The position numbers were made by a program, and so were the translations under genes. A DNA stretch of 64,000 bases. Source: Pisaster brevispinus (Eukaryota > Echinodermata > Asteroidea > Forcipulatida > Asteriidae). The stretch spans positions 1,612,001 through 1,676,000 of the forward strand of contig JAMKCF010000013.1 in assembly GCA_023634235.1 (NCBI GenBank). Reading direction: 5' to 3'. Shown piece after piece: positions 36,101 to 49,700 of the stretch (position 1 is the stretch's first letter; each line of letters starts with the position of its first letter). The notes below the pieces were generated by a model. It searched no databases and had not been told where the DNA came from. It was given only the letters and a program-made list of their open reading frames with translations.

Positions 36101-39100
36101 ATGAAACACAAATTTGCTAATTTATGACTTGCTTAGTAGGGATAGGGTTACCGGCCACATTGCAGTATAATGTACATTGTTTTTGTCTGGTTCCCTGCCA
36201 ACATTTGCTAAGCAAAGAACTATTTTAAGTAGTTGTTTTTGCTAAGAGTTCAATCCAATAGATGGATCGCACATGACGTCATTGACCGCCATCTTTGATG
36301 AAAAACAACGGAAAAGCGCACATGGATACACGACTCTCAGCCACAGATAGCCTTTCACGAACGCACATTTCATCAAAGATGGCGGCCAATGGAATGAGTC
36401 TACATGGGTCTACAACGGCTCGGGAACAATGCCTGTCTATATTCTACAAGCAATTCTTTGGAATCAACTACCCAACTCTATCCGGAACATTGTTTCTCTG
36501 GAACTTTTTAAAAAACAGAACTGAAGACACTGCTCTTTACACAAGCAAACTTTGCTGACTTTCTTAGCAATGTTTTCAGTTTTTCACAACAATTAATCAT
36601 GGTACATCTATTTTCATCTTGCTGTGGCACCTTGAGTAATGTGAATTAGAATGTGCGCTACAAACATTCAGACACAATTATTATTACTATTAGTATTATT
36701 ATCAAGTAATAAACCACAAAGGAAACTGACTGGGTAAATTTTAAATAATTTGGGTTTGAACAAAGAAAAATTGACTGGAGCGGGACTTGAACCAACGACC
36801 TCCGGATTAACGTACAGGCGCTCTACCAACTGAGCTATCCAGCCCTATGTTGGCGGTCTCCCTATTAGTCAGTATCTTTGTTCGGGGGTGCCAGTCAGAA
36901 GCCATTTAATCGTATTATTATTATTATTAAATAAAAGCTGGCAGAACCACAAAGAAATCAACCAGAAACTTACCGCTTTGGGATTGTTGATAGAATCGGC
37001 CAGAAGTTGGGCGTCAGAGTGAGGTAAGCCAAGCTGGACTTGTAGGTAGTCTACCAGACCAGACTTGTTCGTCAGCAAACTGTACACCGGAGGCAAGCCT
37101 AGAGAAAATTACACAAACAAAAACAAGTAACATTTTATAATAATAATAATAATAATATCGAAGTCTTATATAGCGCACGTATATACCAAACAAGGTACTC
37201 AAGGCGCTGAGTATACAAACTTTCAGAAAGATAGGTTATTGCAGTGGTGGATTCTGAGACCCATTTATTTAGCACCGTATAAGGGTTTACAAGGTGCTAC
37301 GGCGCATTAAGCAGCCACAACCAGGAACACCGGGGCGAACCCCTTCTCTTTTCGATAAGTGCACTGGGTTCTTTTACATGCGTTACACAACACATGGGAC
37401 CAACGGCTTTACGTCCCATCCGAAGGACGAAGCAATGGTAAAGTGTCTTGCATTGCTCAAGGACACAAGTGTCACGGCTGGGGATTCGAACCCACACTCT
37501 GCTGATCAGAAACACCAGAGTTTGAATTCGGTGCTCTTAACCACTCGGCCACGACACTTCCATGGCAGTAATGAAAGAATATTACAGACAGGGTATACTT
37601 TTGGTAAATGTCGAAGACCAGTATCCTCACTTAGTGTAATTGGTCATCAACGTTGCAAGAAAATAATGAAAGAAAAAACCACCCTTGTTGTACAGAATTG
37701 TGTGCTTTCAGATGCCAGAGAAAGGCTTCATGCCTGAAGCCTTTCTCAAGATTCAAGTTTTAAAACTACATTACTTCAAAGACGGTCATTTCTAACCATG
37801 TTTTCTAATATCTATCAACATCTCTCCGGTGCTCTTTACCAAGTAAGTTTTTATGGTCATTAACCTTAAGAGTAATTACCAAAAGTACACCCTACCTTTA
37901 AACATGCACAAACCTGTCAGTTTATTTAAACCCCCTTAACCCTAACCATGCTAAATGCAACAATATGCACCAAATGGTAATAGTTGTTGTAATCTGTTGC
38001 ATTTGGCAGTCAACGCAGGTACCATTCTTTGACTGAATTTGTTGCATTTAGCAGTGAAGTGACTTCATATAGGTTTGGGTGCTTCTATTGTATCTGAACA
38101 ACTTATAATAGGTATTTCAAAATATTTTTGGGGGGAAAAGTATTGAAAAGTATGATGTAATATCAGGTAAGAATCATAATTCAAATCATATTCAAAAGAC
38201 TGTATGATAACAGTTAAACATTAAATAACAGTCACCACTACACTTATGTGCATACTGTTGCATTTAGCAGGGCAAACACCCTTGCTCAGTCCTTTCACAA
38301 ACAGCATGCCTGCACATTGCAACAATATCCCTTGTTGCATTTTGTTGCATTTGGCATGGTTCTCATTTCAACTGTGTTGCATTCTGTTGTATTTGGCAGG
38401 GTATGTAGAGAGACCCTAATGGGGGTTAGGGTTAATGGACCATTTATTTCTGTATAATCCTCACCATACACTGTACCCCCAAACATGACTTATAATTTAT
38501 AGCCCATTTTTGACATAATTTTTCTAATCATAAAAATGTCTGGGAAAAATAGTACGGAACAGCAATTTGGTTTGATTTCAGGAATGAAGATACTCCGTTT
38601 AAATTGGAACATTGGAGAGTGTCGGTTCAGGACACGACCTTGATACTTTGACCTTTTTGGTCGAGTGGAAGTAGGTAATCCTGCAGATGTTTGCGGCTGC
38701 TAAAGTAATTTTAGTATGAGTTGTTTGCAGCCGCTATGGCCTGTTGGTTAAGGAAGAAGTTTTAGATGGGTTCTTTCAGCCAAAATATCCCGTGAAATCA
38801 GAGCGAAAAAGCTGTATCTCTTTTTTGCAAAAACAACGCATCTCGCAGGAAATGGTCCGCGCAAAAACATTGTATCTTGGCGCATACTTGTTTTGTGTGT
38901 ACCTCCGGTTTAAGTGAGATATCAATTTCAAAATTGCGTGTAACATAAGTGCTATTTGAATAAATTTGACGTAATTGCACTTACACAACGAGATAATATC
39001 ATCATTAACTTTATCCCATCAGTTTTTTTAGCATAAAAATTACACTTCTTAAATCAGGTAATAAACCACAAGGGCAACTGACTGGGTAAATTCTTAAATA

Positions 39101-42100
39101 AGTTTGGGTTGAACAAAGAAACATTGACAAGAGCGGGACTTGAACCTCAGTTGGTAGAGTGCCAGCACGTTAATCCGGAGGTCGCAGGCTCAAATCCAGC
39201 TCTAGTCAATTTGTCTTTGTACAACCCAAAATTACTTCTTAGGTCGTGTATAACAGAAGATTGCCCACTTGAAATCTTAAACTCCTGTGTCAGTTCCTAA
39301 TGTCTGATAATTAAATGACTATGCAATGCGGCCCCATATTATGGAAACACACACAGCTGATGGAATGTACTGTACCTGCAGATTGCTGTAAACCACTAAT
39401 GAATGGTGTCAAGCTATCTAGGGTTAACCCACTCCCTGCAGGTCCTCCAGATGACCCAGGAGATAACTATGCGAACAAGACAAATACACAAGAATTATTA
39501 TGAAATAAGGTTGAAATAAATTGGTTAAGTTTGTTAACTCTGTGACAAATGCTAATGGAACTTTATCAATATCTTCTTCAGTTTCTTCTATCCAACTCAT
39601 CAGGGGTTTTGGGGGTGGGTTTTTTTTTTTGGGGGGGGGAGATGCTAGGCGACAGCAGACTAAGCAGGTAAACCCATTGTTCTCAGTTTTATGCGCATGC
39701 TCAGAACTACGCAGACAATGGAAATTTACCTGGTGAGTCTGCTGCCACCTAGCGTTCCAAAGTCTCCCATTGGCCTTTTTAAGACAAGGCGAACATGCAC
39801 GGTTAGGTTTGGGTGAATGCAGACAGATTTACGTAAACCAAATAGTGCAATTATAATGTGGCCACCATATCTCTATAATTTCTTGTAATGTACATTTTCT
39901 CCGTTTGTGGCCACCTGAGTATTTTGGTTCCAGCCACTTAAGGCTGCTGCTGTGTGTTCTCAAAAGGCTTAACAACAGTAGTTGACAGTTATAGGGAAAG
40001 TTCTTACTAGGGGTACGAGTTTATCCAGATCAATCTGGCTTGCTAGGACCCGAGCGATACTAGTGAAGTTAGCGGCAGTCAGGTTGCAAAGCTCCCTCTG
40101 CATCTCATCCAGGGTTGCCTCGTCAGTGATGCCGAAGATCTTCTGAAGTTGGGTCCTATCACACGCCGCATCCTGGAGAGTCTTGGTGTCCATCAAAGCA
40201 AGAATCTAAACTCAGGGGATGCAAGCGGAGAGAGAGAGAGAGGAGGCGGAAGGTGAATGTAAAGGGGGTGATAAGACCGTCTTGACAACTGTATAGAAGT
40301 AGGGCCACAATAATTAGGGGGGATAATTGTCCAATTTTTTTTTGTAAAACCTAAAAACCAGGTGATGTAATCTCCTTATACAATGCTGTTTGAGATAAAG
40401 CCTACTGAACTTCAAAGGTGCTGACAAACAGATTTACAGACGTGCTTCATCACTAAAATGGCAAACAAAAAGCTAGGAGACAGGTTCACGTCTCCAAGAA
40501 ATGTTTAAGGCAGTTTGCTTATACCCTCCCTTCCATTCTAACATGGTCGAAGTGTGTTACTCCAACCCCCTCTTTTGGATCCCCTCCCCTTCCCTGATTC
40601 TACAGCATCCATTCTAGCCCTCACCTCCTGTGGGTTAATCTTTGAGTTTAAGATTGCGTTGGCCACTGCTGGTGAAAGATGAATATCGTTCGTGAGAAAG
40701 TTCTTCATCTCATCTGGATCTTTCAAGTAGTTGAGGAGGGCTTTTGACCCTGAAAAGACAGAAAGAACACAAAAAAATGCTTACAACTTTAGGCATCTAT
40801 TAAACCCTCCGACTGTCTGACCATTCAGTATCATACACTGTGGCTTTGAATGATAGATAGACTAAACAGTATGATATCATGTGGTTTACGCATTTACAGC
40901 ACACAGTCAACCCTCCTTCTACCTGACCATTCCGTCTCATCCACTCTGGTTTTGAATGATAGATAGACTGTGCCAGCTTTCAGAATGATTTGTATCATAT
41001 GGTGAATGCATAGCATAATACACAGCCAACCCGTCTTCTCTCTGACCCTAAATATCATCTTCTGTGGTTTTGAATGAGAGCTTAACTACATGTATGCCAA
41101 GCCTACAAAATGATGTAGTTTGATGAACCTACAAAATACAACATTGTGTACACAATTCCTGGCACAGTTGTGCCTCCATACACAACCCTGTGCAGGAGAA
41201 AGGTTTTAAATGGTTGTTCAACTCGCTGGAAAAAAGTTACCAAAACTGGGGGGTTTCAATGTACTTAATCATGGAGATTGAAAAAGGGACCAATTTATTA
41301 TTTTTTTAAATCATTTTGGGTTGATCAAAGAAAATTTGACTATAGAGCAGGATTTGAACCTGCGACCTCCATATTAATGTCCCGGCGCTCTACCCACTGA
41401 GCTATCTAGCCCAATAAGTGTTGGCGGTCTCCCTAATTTTTCAATATCTTTGTTCGGTTCAGCCAGTCAGAAGCCATTTCACCTGTAACTGCCATGTAGC
41501 CGGGGTCGATTGCTCAGGCTAGCAAAAACAAATTGGTGGCCAGCTTGCTCATTCACCATGGATTTGCATTATTACGTCATTTTCATACAGTAAGCACCGG
41601 AAGGTTAGCGTGCCTTTTCATGTGCTTACGGTTACACCGCTATGAAATGGAAACTCAGGCAGTAAGTACAAAATCGGCCGTTAAGCAGCTCTATGAAATT
41701 AGGCCCAGAACAGCGCAATAAGAATGTTGTTTTTTTTATGTGTAACAACAAATCAAGAGTTCCTGTTTCGGTTCAGACTTCAATGATAGCTGCCATGACA
41801 ACAAATTAGCACTGCCAGTCCACACAGACCCAACATCATTCAAACTGCACTGTGAGCCTAACCGATTGTTTCATCAAACAGTGGGCTGGCTCCACTCCAC
41901 GGACACAGACAAAATTACATGCGAGATTGCATGGACTTTGAAATCTTTAATAAATCATCCATTCTCTCCAACCCGATGAGATTTTATTGAGTGATGCTCA
42001 CAGGGTGGGTCCTGCATATTACTGGTTTTTACTCTCTGTGTAACCATATGGTGTAATTATGAAGGTTTATCTTGTTAATTTTATTTCAATTTTTAAATTG

Positions 42101-43742
42101 CTAACTTTCGTAATGCCTGCATGAACAAATTGTTTTTATCTTTTCCATGTACATTAACGATAACATCACCCAGTTCTTATTAGCGCTTTATCACAACGGG
42201 TGTCTCACGGCTATGTTTGAGACCCATTTAACTTATAACCCTTTTTTTTAAAGTAAACTACAGAGAACATGTGCACGTGCACTGATTAAAAAAGTTATAA
42301 AAGTAAACTGTTCCAACAACTAATCATGTTACCATCATTTTTATTTCAGGAAATCTCCAGTCACCAAACACTTCACACTCGGAGACATGACCCTTTCTGC
42401 TGAAGCTAGGTCGTTCAGTTAATGATTAATGTAACGTATTTGTCAATACATGTAAGTAAGTGGGATTCGTCATTTGATAAAGCCTGATCAAGTGGTTCCA
42501 TTTGTTTACCCGACAAAGGTGACCAGAAATGAAAGAAACGCTTGCGTTGTGTGTTCAAATCAAAAGAAGAACTAGAAAAATTTCAACTTGTGAGGGCTGC
42601 AGTTTTAGGTTGTTTTTTTGTTGTTGTTGTTGTTTTTGTGTATACTTCTGGTGATTATCTAAGACCAGTATCCCAACATATGCATAAAATAATGAAAACC
42701 TGTGAAAACAATGACAGAATAAAACACCCTATACATTATTTAAATTTTGTACTTTGACAGTACAAAACAATCAAGGAAACAGACTTTTAAAGAGACAAAG
42801 TAGACAGAATACACTTGTTAAAAGAGGGACATATGGCCGAGTGGATAAGATCACTGGACTCAAGCTCTGGTGTTTCTGATAAGCAGAGTGTGGGTTCGAG
42901 CCCCGGTCGTGACACCTGTGTCCTTAAGCAAGACACTTAACCATGATTGCTTCGTCCTTCGGATGGGACGTAAAGCCGTTGGTCCCGTGTGTTGTGTAAC
43001 GCACGAAAAAGAACCCAGTGCACTTATCGAAAAGAGAAGGGGTCCGCCCCGGTGTTCCTGGTTTGATCGGCTGCATATTGCGCCACAGCACCTTGTAAAC
43101 CATTACAAGGTGCTATGTAAAGGAGTAGGTCTCATACTTCAAACGTAGCCCCAATACCTTGCAGGAAATACTGAATGTTTAAGCGCTTAGAGGCTGGCCT
43201 GCAGTAGGCGCTATACAAATACAATATATTATTATTATTATTAAGGGTGATGAAGTAAGCAGGAAACCAGTCACAAATGGTATAGATGACATGATACTCT
43301 GGCTGGTAACCACATTCTGGTAAGCACAATCATTTTATGCTTAGTTAGTTTGTGGTGTGAGACGAAAGTTGCCCCTGATGACATCTACAGAGAACATGTG
43401 CACGTGCACTGATTAAACTTTTTTTTTTAGGAATTGAAAAGTAAACTGTACTTCAAAATCAATCATGTTACCATCATTTTCTATTTCAGGACATCTCCAG
43501 TCACCAAACACTTCACACTCAGTCACATGACCCCTTCTGCTGAAGCTAGGTCGTTCAGTTAATGATTAATGTAACATAATTGTCAATACATGTAAGTAAG
43601 TGGGATTCGTCATTTGATAAAGCGTGATCAAGTGGTTCCATTTGTTTACCCGACAAAGGTGACCAGAAATGAAAGAAACGCTTGCGTTGTGTGTTCAATT
43701 CAAAAGAAGAACCTGAAAGATTTCAACTTGTGAGGACTGCAT

Positions 43743-43775
<33 letters not shown>

Positions 43776-46700
43776 TTTTTTTTTTTTTGGGGGGGGGCAT
43801 TTTCTTGGGGGGGAGTTGGGGTGTTCACCAACCCTACCCCCCCCTTTTTGACACTACAAATCAAAAGAAGAACTAGAAAAATTTTAACTTGTGAGGGCTG
43901 CAGTTTGTTTTTGTTTTTTGTGGGTTTTTTTTTTTGGGGGGGGGGTTCTTTGGGGGGGTGTTCACCAACCCCACCCCCCTTTTTGACACTTCACAGAAAT
44001 GAGTTAAATGCAGTGTATACTTCTGGTAATTGCCTAAGACCAGTATCCCAACATATGCATAAAATATCAAACCTGTGGAAATTTGGACTGAATTTGGTCA
44101 TCAAAGTTGCAAGAAAATAATGAAAGAATAAAACACCCTTTGTTGCATGGAATTGTGTGCTTTCAGATGCCTGAGAAAGCCTTCATGCTTGAAGCCTTTC
44201 TCAGATTCAATTTTTTGTTGTGAAAAGTTACCTCTTTATCTAAAACTACAATACTTCAAAGACTGTCATTTCTTACAATGTCTTAGTATCAACAGCTCTC
44301 CAGTGCTTTTTACCGAGTAACTTATTGAGGTCTTTAATTTTTGGAGTAATTACCAAAGGTAAACCCCATCCTTTACAGGGATAAAGGTAATTTAGAATAA
44401 ACAAGTTTTACGTTTGGGCTCTTCTGACACAAAAAAACGAGGTGCCCCCTTTCCTTGTCTCTTTCTTTTTTGTTTTAATCCAAGATGGTGTTTTTTTTTC
44501 TTCTAAAGCAAATGTCAGGGTTTTTGACAGACACTGTGTTTGGTTCTTGGAAAAAAAAGTAGGAATATTTTATTGAGAACAAGGGCTGACTTGTTTAATT
44601 GTTCAAATTTTCTCCAAGGTCAAAAAAATCAGAGATCTGTCTGAGGTAGGGAAAATATCTATCATGCCTGGTTTGATGTGAAATCTAAATACATTAATTA
44701 ACATGTTTTTTGGGTTTTTTTTGAGGGGCAGGTGAAAAAGTCAAGTGGCAAGAACTAGAAACTGGTGTACATTATTATTTTATTTTAAAGCTCATACGAT
44801 CATCAAGTTTTTCATTACAACAGATGAAAATTTCATCCAAAAACTTGTGGTTGAATTTGAATGAAAATAAAGAAACACAGGTCATGTTTTGTCAGGTACC
44901 GGTACTCAAAAAGTGCCCATTCAAAATAGCTTATTTAGGAAATATTTCTTTGATGGAGTGGGTTTGGTATCAAAACCAGTTAGCTTCCACGTTCCAGCCT
45001 AAATATATTTCTATAATTCCCAACCCTGTATTGGTTTCAGTTTGTGGTATAAACTAATCCCACATGCGGAGTGGGTCATACCACAGATGCCAGGGTGAGA
45101 CATTATATCAAACATAGATCAGCACAGTTCTATATGACCTCGTCATACACTTTTGGGTCATTTTCAATTATAGTACCCTTTCAGAATGCAGTAGCACTAC
45201 TGTACTGCGTGTACACTCAATCCAGCAAGGTCTATTGATATCCAGCATTTTTATCAGGACCACAGATCGAAAGTGTCCCGTTTACACCAGGGCCTGATCC
45301 AGCTCTGATCCCACTTTTGATCACAGCTGTCACACTGACACACAAGCGAAAAGCCCACCATTCCTAGCAAAAATATTTAAAAAACCACATTGAGTTGCAG
45401 TGTCTGATCCACCACTTTGACGGATCTGATCCACCAATTGCAGGGTTCAACCCTCCTCAAAAGGTGGATTAAAATTGCCGGATCTTGAACGGGGTCTGAT
45501 ACTGCTTTTTTGCATTTACACTAGCTGTTAATCCACACAATTGCAGAATCAGTTTCGGGTCTGATTCACCTTTTTCTGGATCTAGTGTAGACAGGTCATT
45601 TTCTGCAGCATCAGCCCGAGTGTGGAACCAATTTCCCCTGACTGTCAAATCATCTCCAACATTCAAGAAAAACTTAAAATCTCACCTGTTCAAACAAGCC
45701 TACTCACACAATCCACAGTCCTAATTTAGTTGTTTCTCTTCAAGCGTCACGAACGCTTTTTTTTTAGGCAGATACCGGCGCTATACAAAGTATTCTTTAT
45801 TATTATTATTATTATTATTAAACGGGGTACTGTACATGGCAAAAATGGGATTGCATGTAACACACGTTCCGACGATAAAATACATATAGATTTCTGTTGA
45901 AGTTATTTAACAGCCAATGAGGGTCAACATGGCCCACTTACCACCAAACATGTATTTGGGCTTACATGTAGGTCTGCAATGAAAGTAGGGCTACATTGTA
46001 TGTAATAGTGCAAGTTTAAAGTTTACAAAAGGAAAAAGATAGTTTAAAAAAATATTTAAATAGGCCTAAAGCAAAATTGTACAGAGCGGGAAGGGTCAAG
46101 ACCCCCCCCCCCTGAAACTAGCCCCTGGATCTGAGCCTGATGAATTTCTTACCAGTGCCAATCTTCCTGAGAACAAAAAGCTTAATATTGATGACGAAAA
46201 CATCAAACCTGTTTGTTTTGTGTTTTTTCAATAAAACAAAACTTAAAAACAAAGCTCATAGCACATCATGTCAGGCCTAGAATTTCATTTTTGAAAGGGC
46301 AAGCCCATTTTCATTTTAAAAGGACAATTCCGTTGGAAAAGCTTGGAGTCTATAGGAAACTTTTGAAGGGGCACCAAGGCCAAGACCAGGGGCAACAGAG
46401 GCCATGACCTCCATGGCCTTTGTGTAATTCCAGGCCTGTCATGTGTTTTAACACCTTTGCTGTTTACAAACAAATGGAGCTAAGTGCTTATCTAATGATT
46501 TTCTATGAGCAGAATTATAATCCCCGAGAGAAGTTGCACTTTCCAGTCAATAAATTATAAAATGCACCCAGGTTGATTTATATACCGCCCGTTAATTGAC
46601 AGGTATACACAAATATGTGTAAATTTTATTTGTGTGTGTGTTTTTAAAGAGTAAATTCATTCCCAAACTCTATTTTTCAATAAACACACCATATTTAAAC

Positions 46701-49700
46701 AAACTCTGAAAATGTCATCAATTTTGGGTGGTCACATTTTGGTAACCATGAAAAACAGTTCTTAAAGTGTTTGTTCAGAATTAAATGAACGTTCACATCG
46801 AGCTTAAGGACGTCTCCAAATGTAATTTTTCTCATCATATGTTAGCATTTCTGACAACAGTATAAATATGTGTGAACGATAAAACTAGCTGATCGCAAAC
46901 TGCTTACCAACCAAAACTGCTTACCAACCAAAACTGCTAACCAACCAAAATATACGGTATAAAAATAGAAACGGTCAATGGTCAATGGTCAATGGTAGCT
47001 AGCAGAGTCTTTCTCAGAGGGCTAAATGACCAAGTATTTCTGTGGAGGGTTGGAACTTTATAACCAGTGAGCTTCCAGATTGAAACAAATCCATTGCTTT
47101 TTAATTTTCCAATAGTATACATAGTATAGTATAGTTTGTTTTATTGTCGCACATAATCATACACATAAACAGTAAAATGCATTTTGGTTTTGCGTGGCAT
47201 CTACAAAACATTATATATTAATATACAAAAACCACAAGTACACAATTTCAAGGAGAACAACAATGTAATAGACATTTCAAAAGTAAACAATGTCAATTCC
47301 CTTAGTCTCTCTTTAATAATTTAATTCTCCAAAGTGCACAGGTGGATTTAACGGTAGACTGCAAATGTTTACCATTAACTTACTGTGCAATTCATTGCAT
47401 CACCATCCATCCAAATGGTAATGAGAAAGTAAACATTAGTCATCTTTCAATGAGGCACGTGCATGTACAAACCCCAGAGCTTTGACCCCTTGGCATTTGT
47501 AACTGAAAAGGCTGACAAACAAATTTGCAGGAGGCATGGCAATATTTTGACAGTTTGTTGACCCTTTTGTGACAGAATTTGTTGAGATTTCATGTACTTG
47601 CTATGTGTACAAGGAAATACTTTTTTAAGTTTTGATCTTCAGATCATTTATGGCAGTATCTGAATTCCGTTTGTATTTTTGATTTTCAGTGGTTTTCCTG
47701 ACAGAAGTTTCACCCTCGTCATTAAGTCTAAAATATATTTTGTATAATTACAAGGACGTAAAATTACACACGCCAACAGGCCCCCCGAAGCCAGTGACGA
47801 TTCAGGTATTGTCAAAACCAGTTCTGGTCCAGAAGCCATTCAACCTGTAACTGTCCTGTAGCCAGGGATCACACCCAACTTTACAAGTTGAATGGCTTCT
47901 GACTGGCACTCCGTACAAAGATATTGACAATATAGGGAAACTGCCCACATTAGGGCTAGATAGCTAAGAAGGTAGAACACCAACACATTAAACCGGAGGT
48001 CACAGGTTCAAGTCCTGATCTAGTCAATTTTTCTTTGTTCAACCCAAATATTATATTTAAAAAATCAACCCAGTTTCCCTTGTGGTTTATTACTTGATAC
48101 TAGAAACAAAAAGTCACATCCTCTCAAGGTGATGCCACTCCTGCCAATTCCCAGGTTGTATCATTAACTTGAGTGTGACTCTGCCTGCAGGCTATACGAG
48201 GTACAGGTTGAATGGCTTCTGACTGGCACCCCATATAAAGATATTGAAAAATAGGGAGACCACCAACATTGGGGCTAGATAGCTCAGTTGGTGGAGCACT
48301 GGCATGTTAATACGGAGGTCACAGGTTCAAGTCCCGCTACAGTAAATTTTTCTTTTCTTCAGCCCAAAATCTATTAAATTGAGGAAGAGTGGAAATATTC
48401 AAACCAAAGTGCAACAAGAGCAAGAGTTTCAACTCACCAGGAACTGCGTTAGTGATGTTGTCAAACCCGTCCAGGAACGGCAGTAACTTATTCAATTCAC
48501 TCAGCTCAGCAAGAAGCTTCATCAAAGTCTCTACCGTTGTCTGATTAGTCAGGATAACCTCGACATCGTCAACTAGTTTGGTTAACCTTGGGAGAAGATG
48601 GGATACAAGACGAGGATAAGAATCTTGGCAACCAGCAAACAATATTTTGTTTGTACCACAATAACCATGATAATTGTGGAGGTTGTTTTTCCACGATCAA
48701 CCCAAAATTGAATTCAATGTACCTCGTCAGTTTCCCTTGTCATTTATTAACTACATGTATTACTTCATATTTAGTGAAAGAAGGTTAAAACTCCTTACGG
48801 CGATGCCATTTCTGAGCTTCCCAAATTGATCCTGGGTGTAATCCCTGGCTATATGACAGAAAGGATGACTTCAGACTGCCCCCCAACCCCCCGAAAAAAA
48901 CCTCCCCCACCCCCACCCCCCCCCCAAAAAAAAACCTCCCCCACCCCCAGCGAACAAAGATAAAAGAGAGAGAACGCCAACATTTGATGAGAAAGATAAA
49001 ACACCTTGCTATGACAAATATTCCGTTCAAAACAGGAATAATGGCTCATATTTACCCTGAGTCTCTAAAATTGTTGACTTTCCCTTTGAGCTCTCCGTAA
49101 GTCTCATTTTCGTGACACTTATTCTCGAAGTCACACAGGAACGACTGGAAGAAAGGCAGGAGTCCCGCTGAGGGCAACGCCTTGCTCAAGAAATGACCTG
49201 CGGATGAGACGTGAGACAGTAAGTAAGAATATTTGTTACCACTATATTACTTATCAAATCCAGGGCTCGAATTTGGGGGAAAAATCCACAAGATTGCAGC
49301 GCTTGTAGCTCAAAACTTTTACTGAACCAGAAAAGTTGTTACAAGACCGGAATCAAAATGAGAAGAACACTATCTACACTGTTTCACATTTGAGCTGTTT
49401 TTGTATCAAATCTCAACAGAAGTGAAAGATGTTTGTATTTATCAGTTTTAAATTGAAAAAGCAGTGAGGTGCTATTATTCAAAAACACAAGACCGCCGGA
49501 CTTGTACGGTTGTAAGTTTACTGGCCTGACGCTAAAAGCACTGGCCTCGGGCCCGTGGTCCAGTGTTAATTTCGAGCCCTGATATCTTTCTGGTAAAGAA
49601 GCCAAGGGATTCTCCAAAGTGACTAGCACTATGACCCGTCGGTAGGCAGATACCTGCGTAGAGAAGACGCTGCAAAGAAACAGGCAATTTTCTTCTGGTT

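Larger units (their letters stand above)
40750..48437 (-). other. Intron 4, 7.7 kb, repeat-filled
   Basis: Holds degenerate tandem units at 40801-41240, a tRNA-derived SINE (41325-41500), a 360-bp direct duplication (42250-42610 and 43386-43745), a tRNA-Leu SINE (42828-43244), a LINE end (45595-45822), a short MITE (46272-46438), and two tandem tRNA SINE units (47826-48370). The rest, for example 44400-45590 and 46450-47800, shows nothing recognisable. Confidence 0.6.

Noticed and set aside
42828..42915. Possible tRNA-Leu(CAA) gene
   Set aside because: Good resemblance, but it continues into a conserved SINE body and recurs with the same body at several sites.
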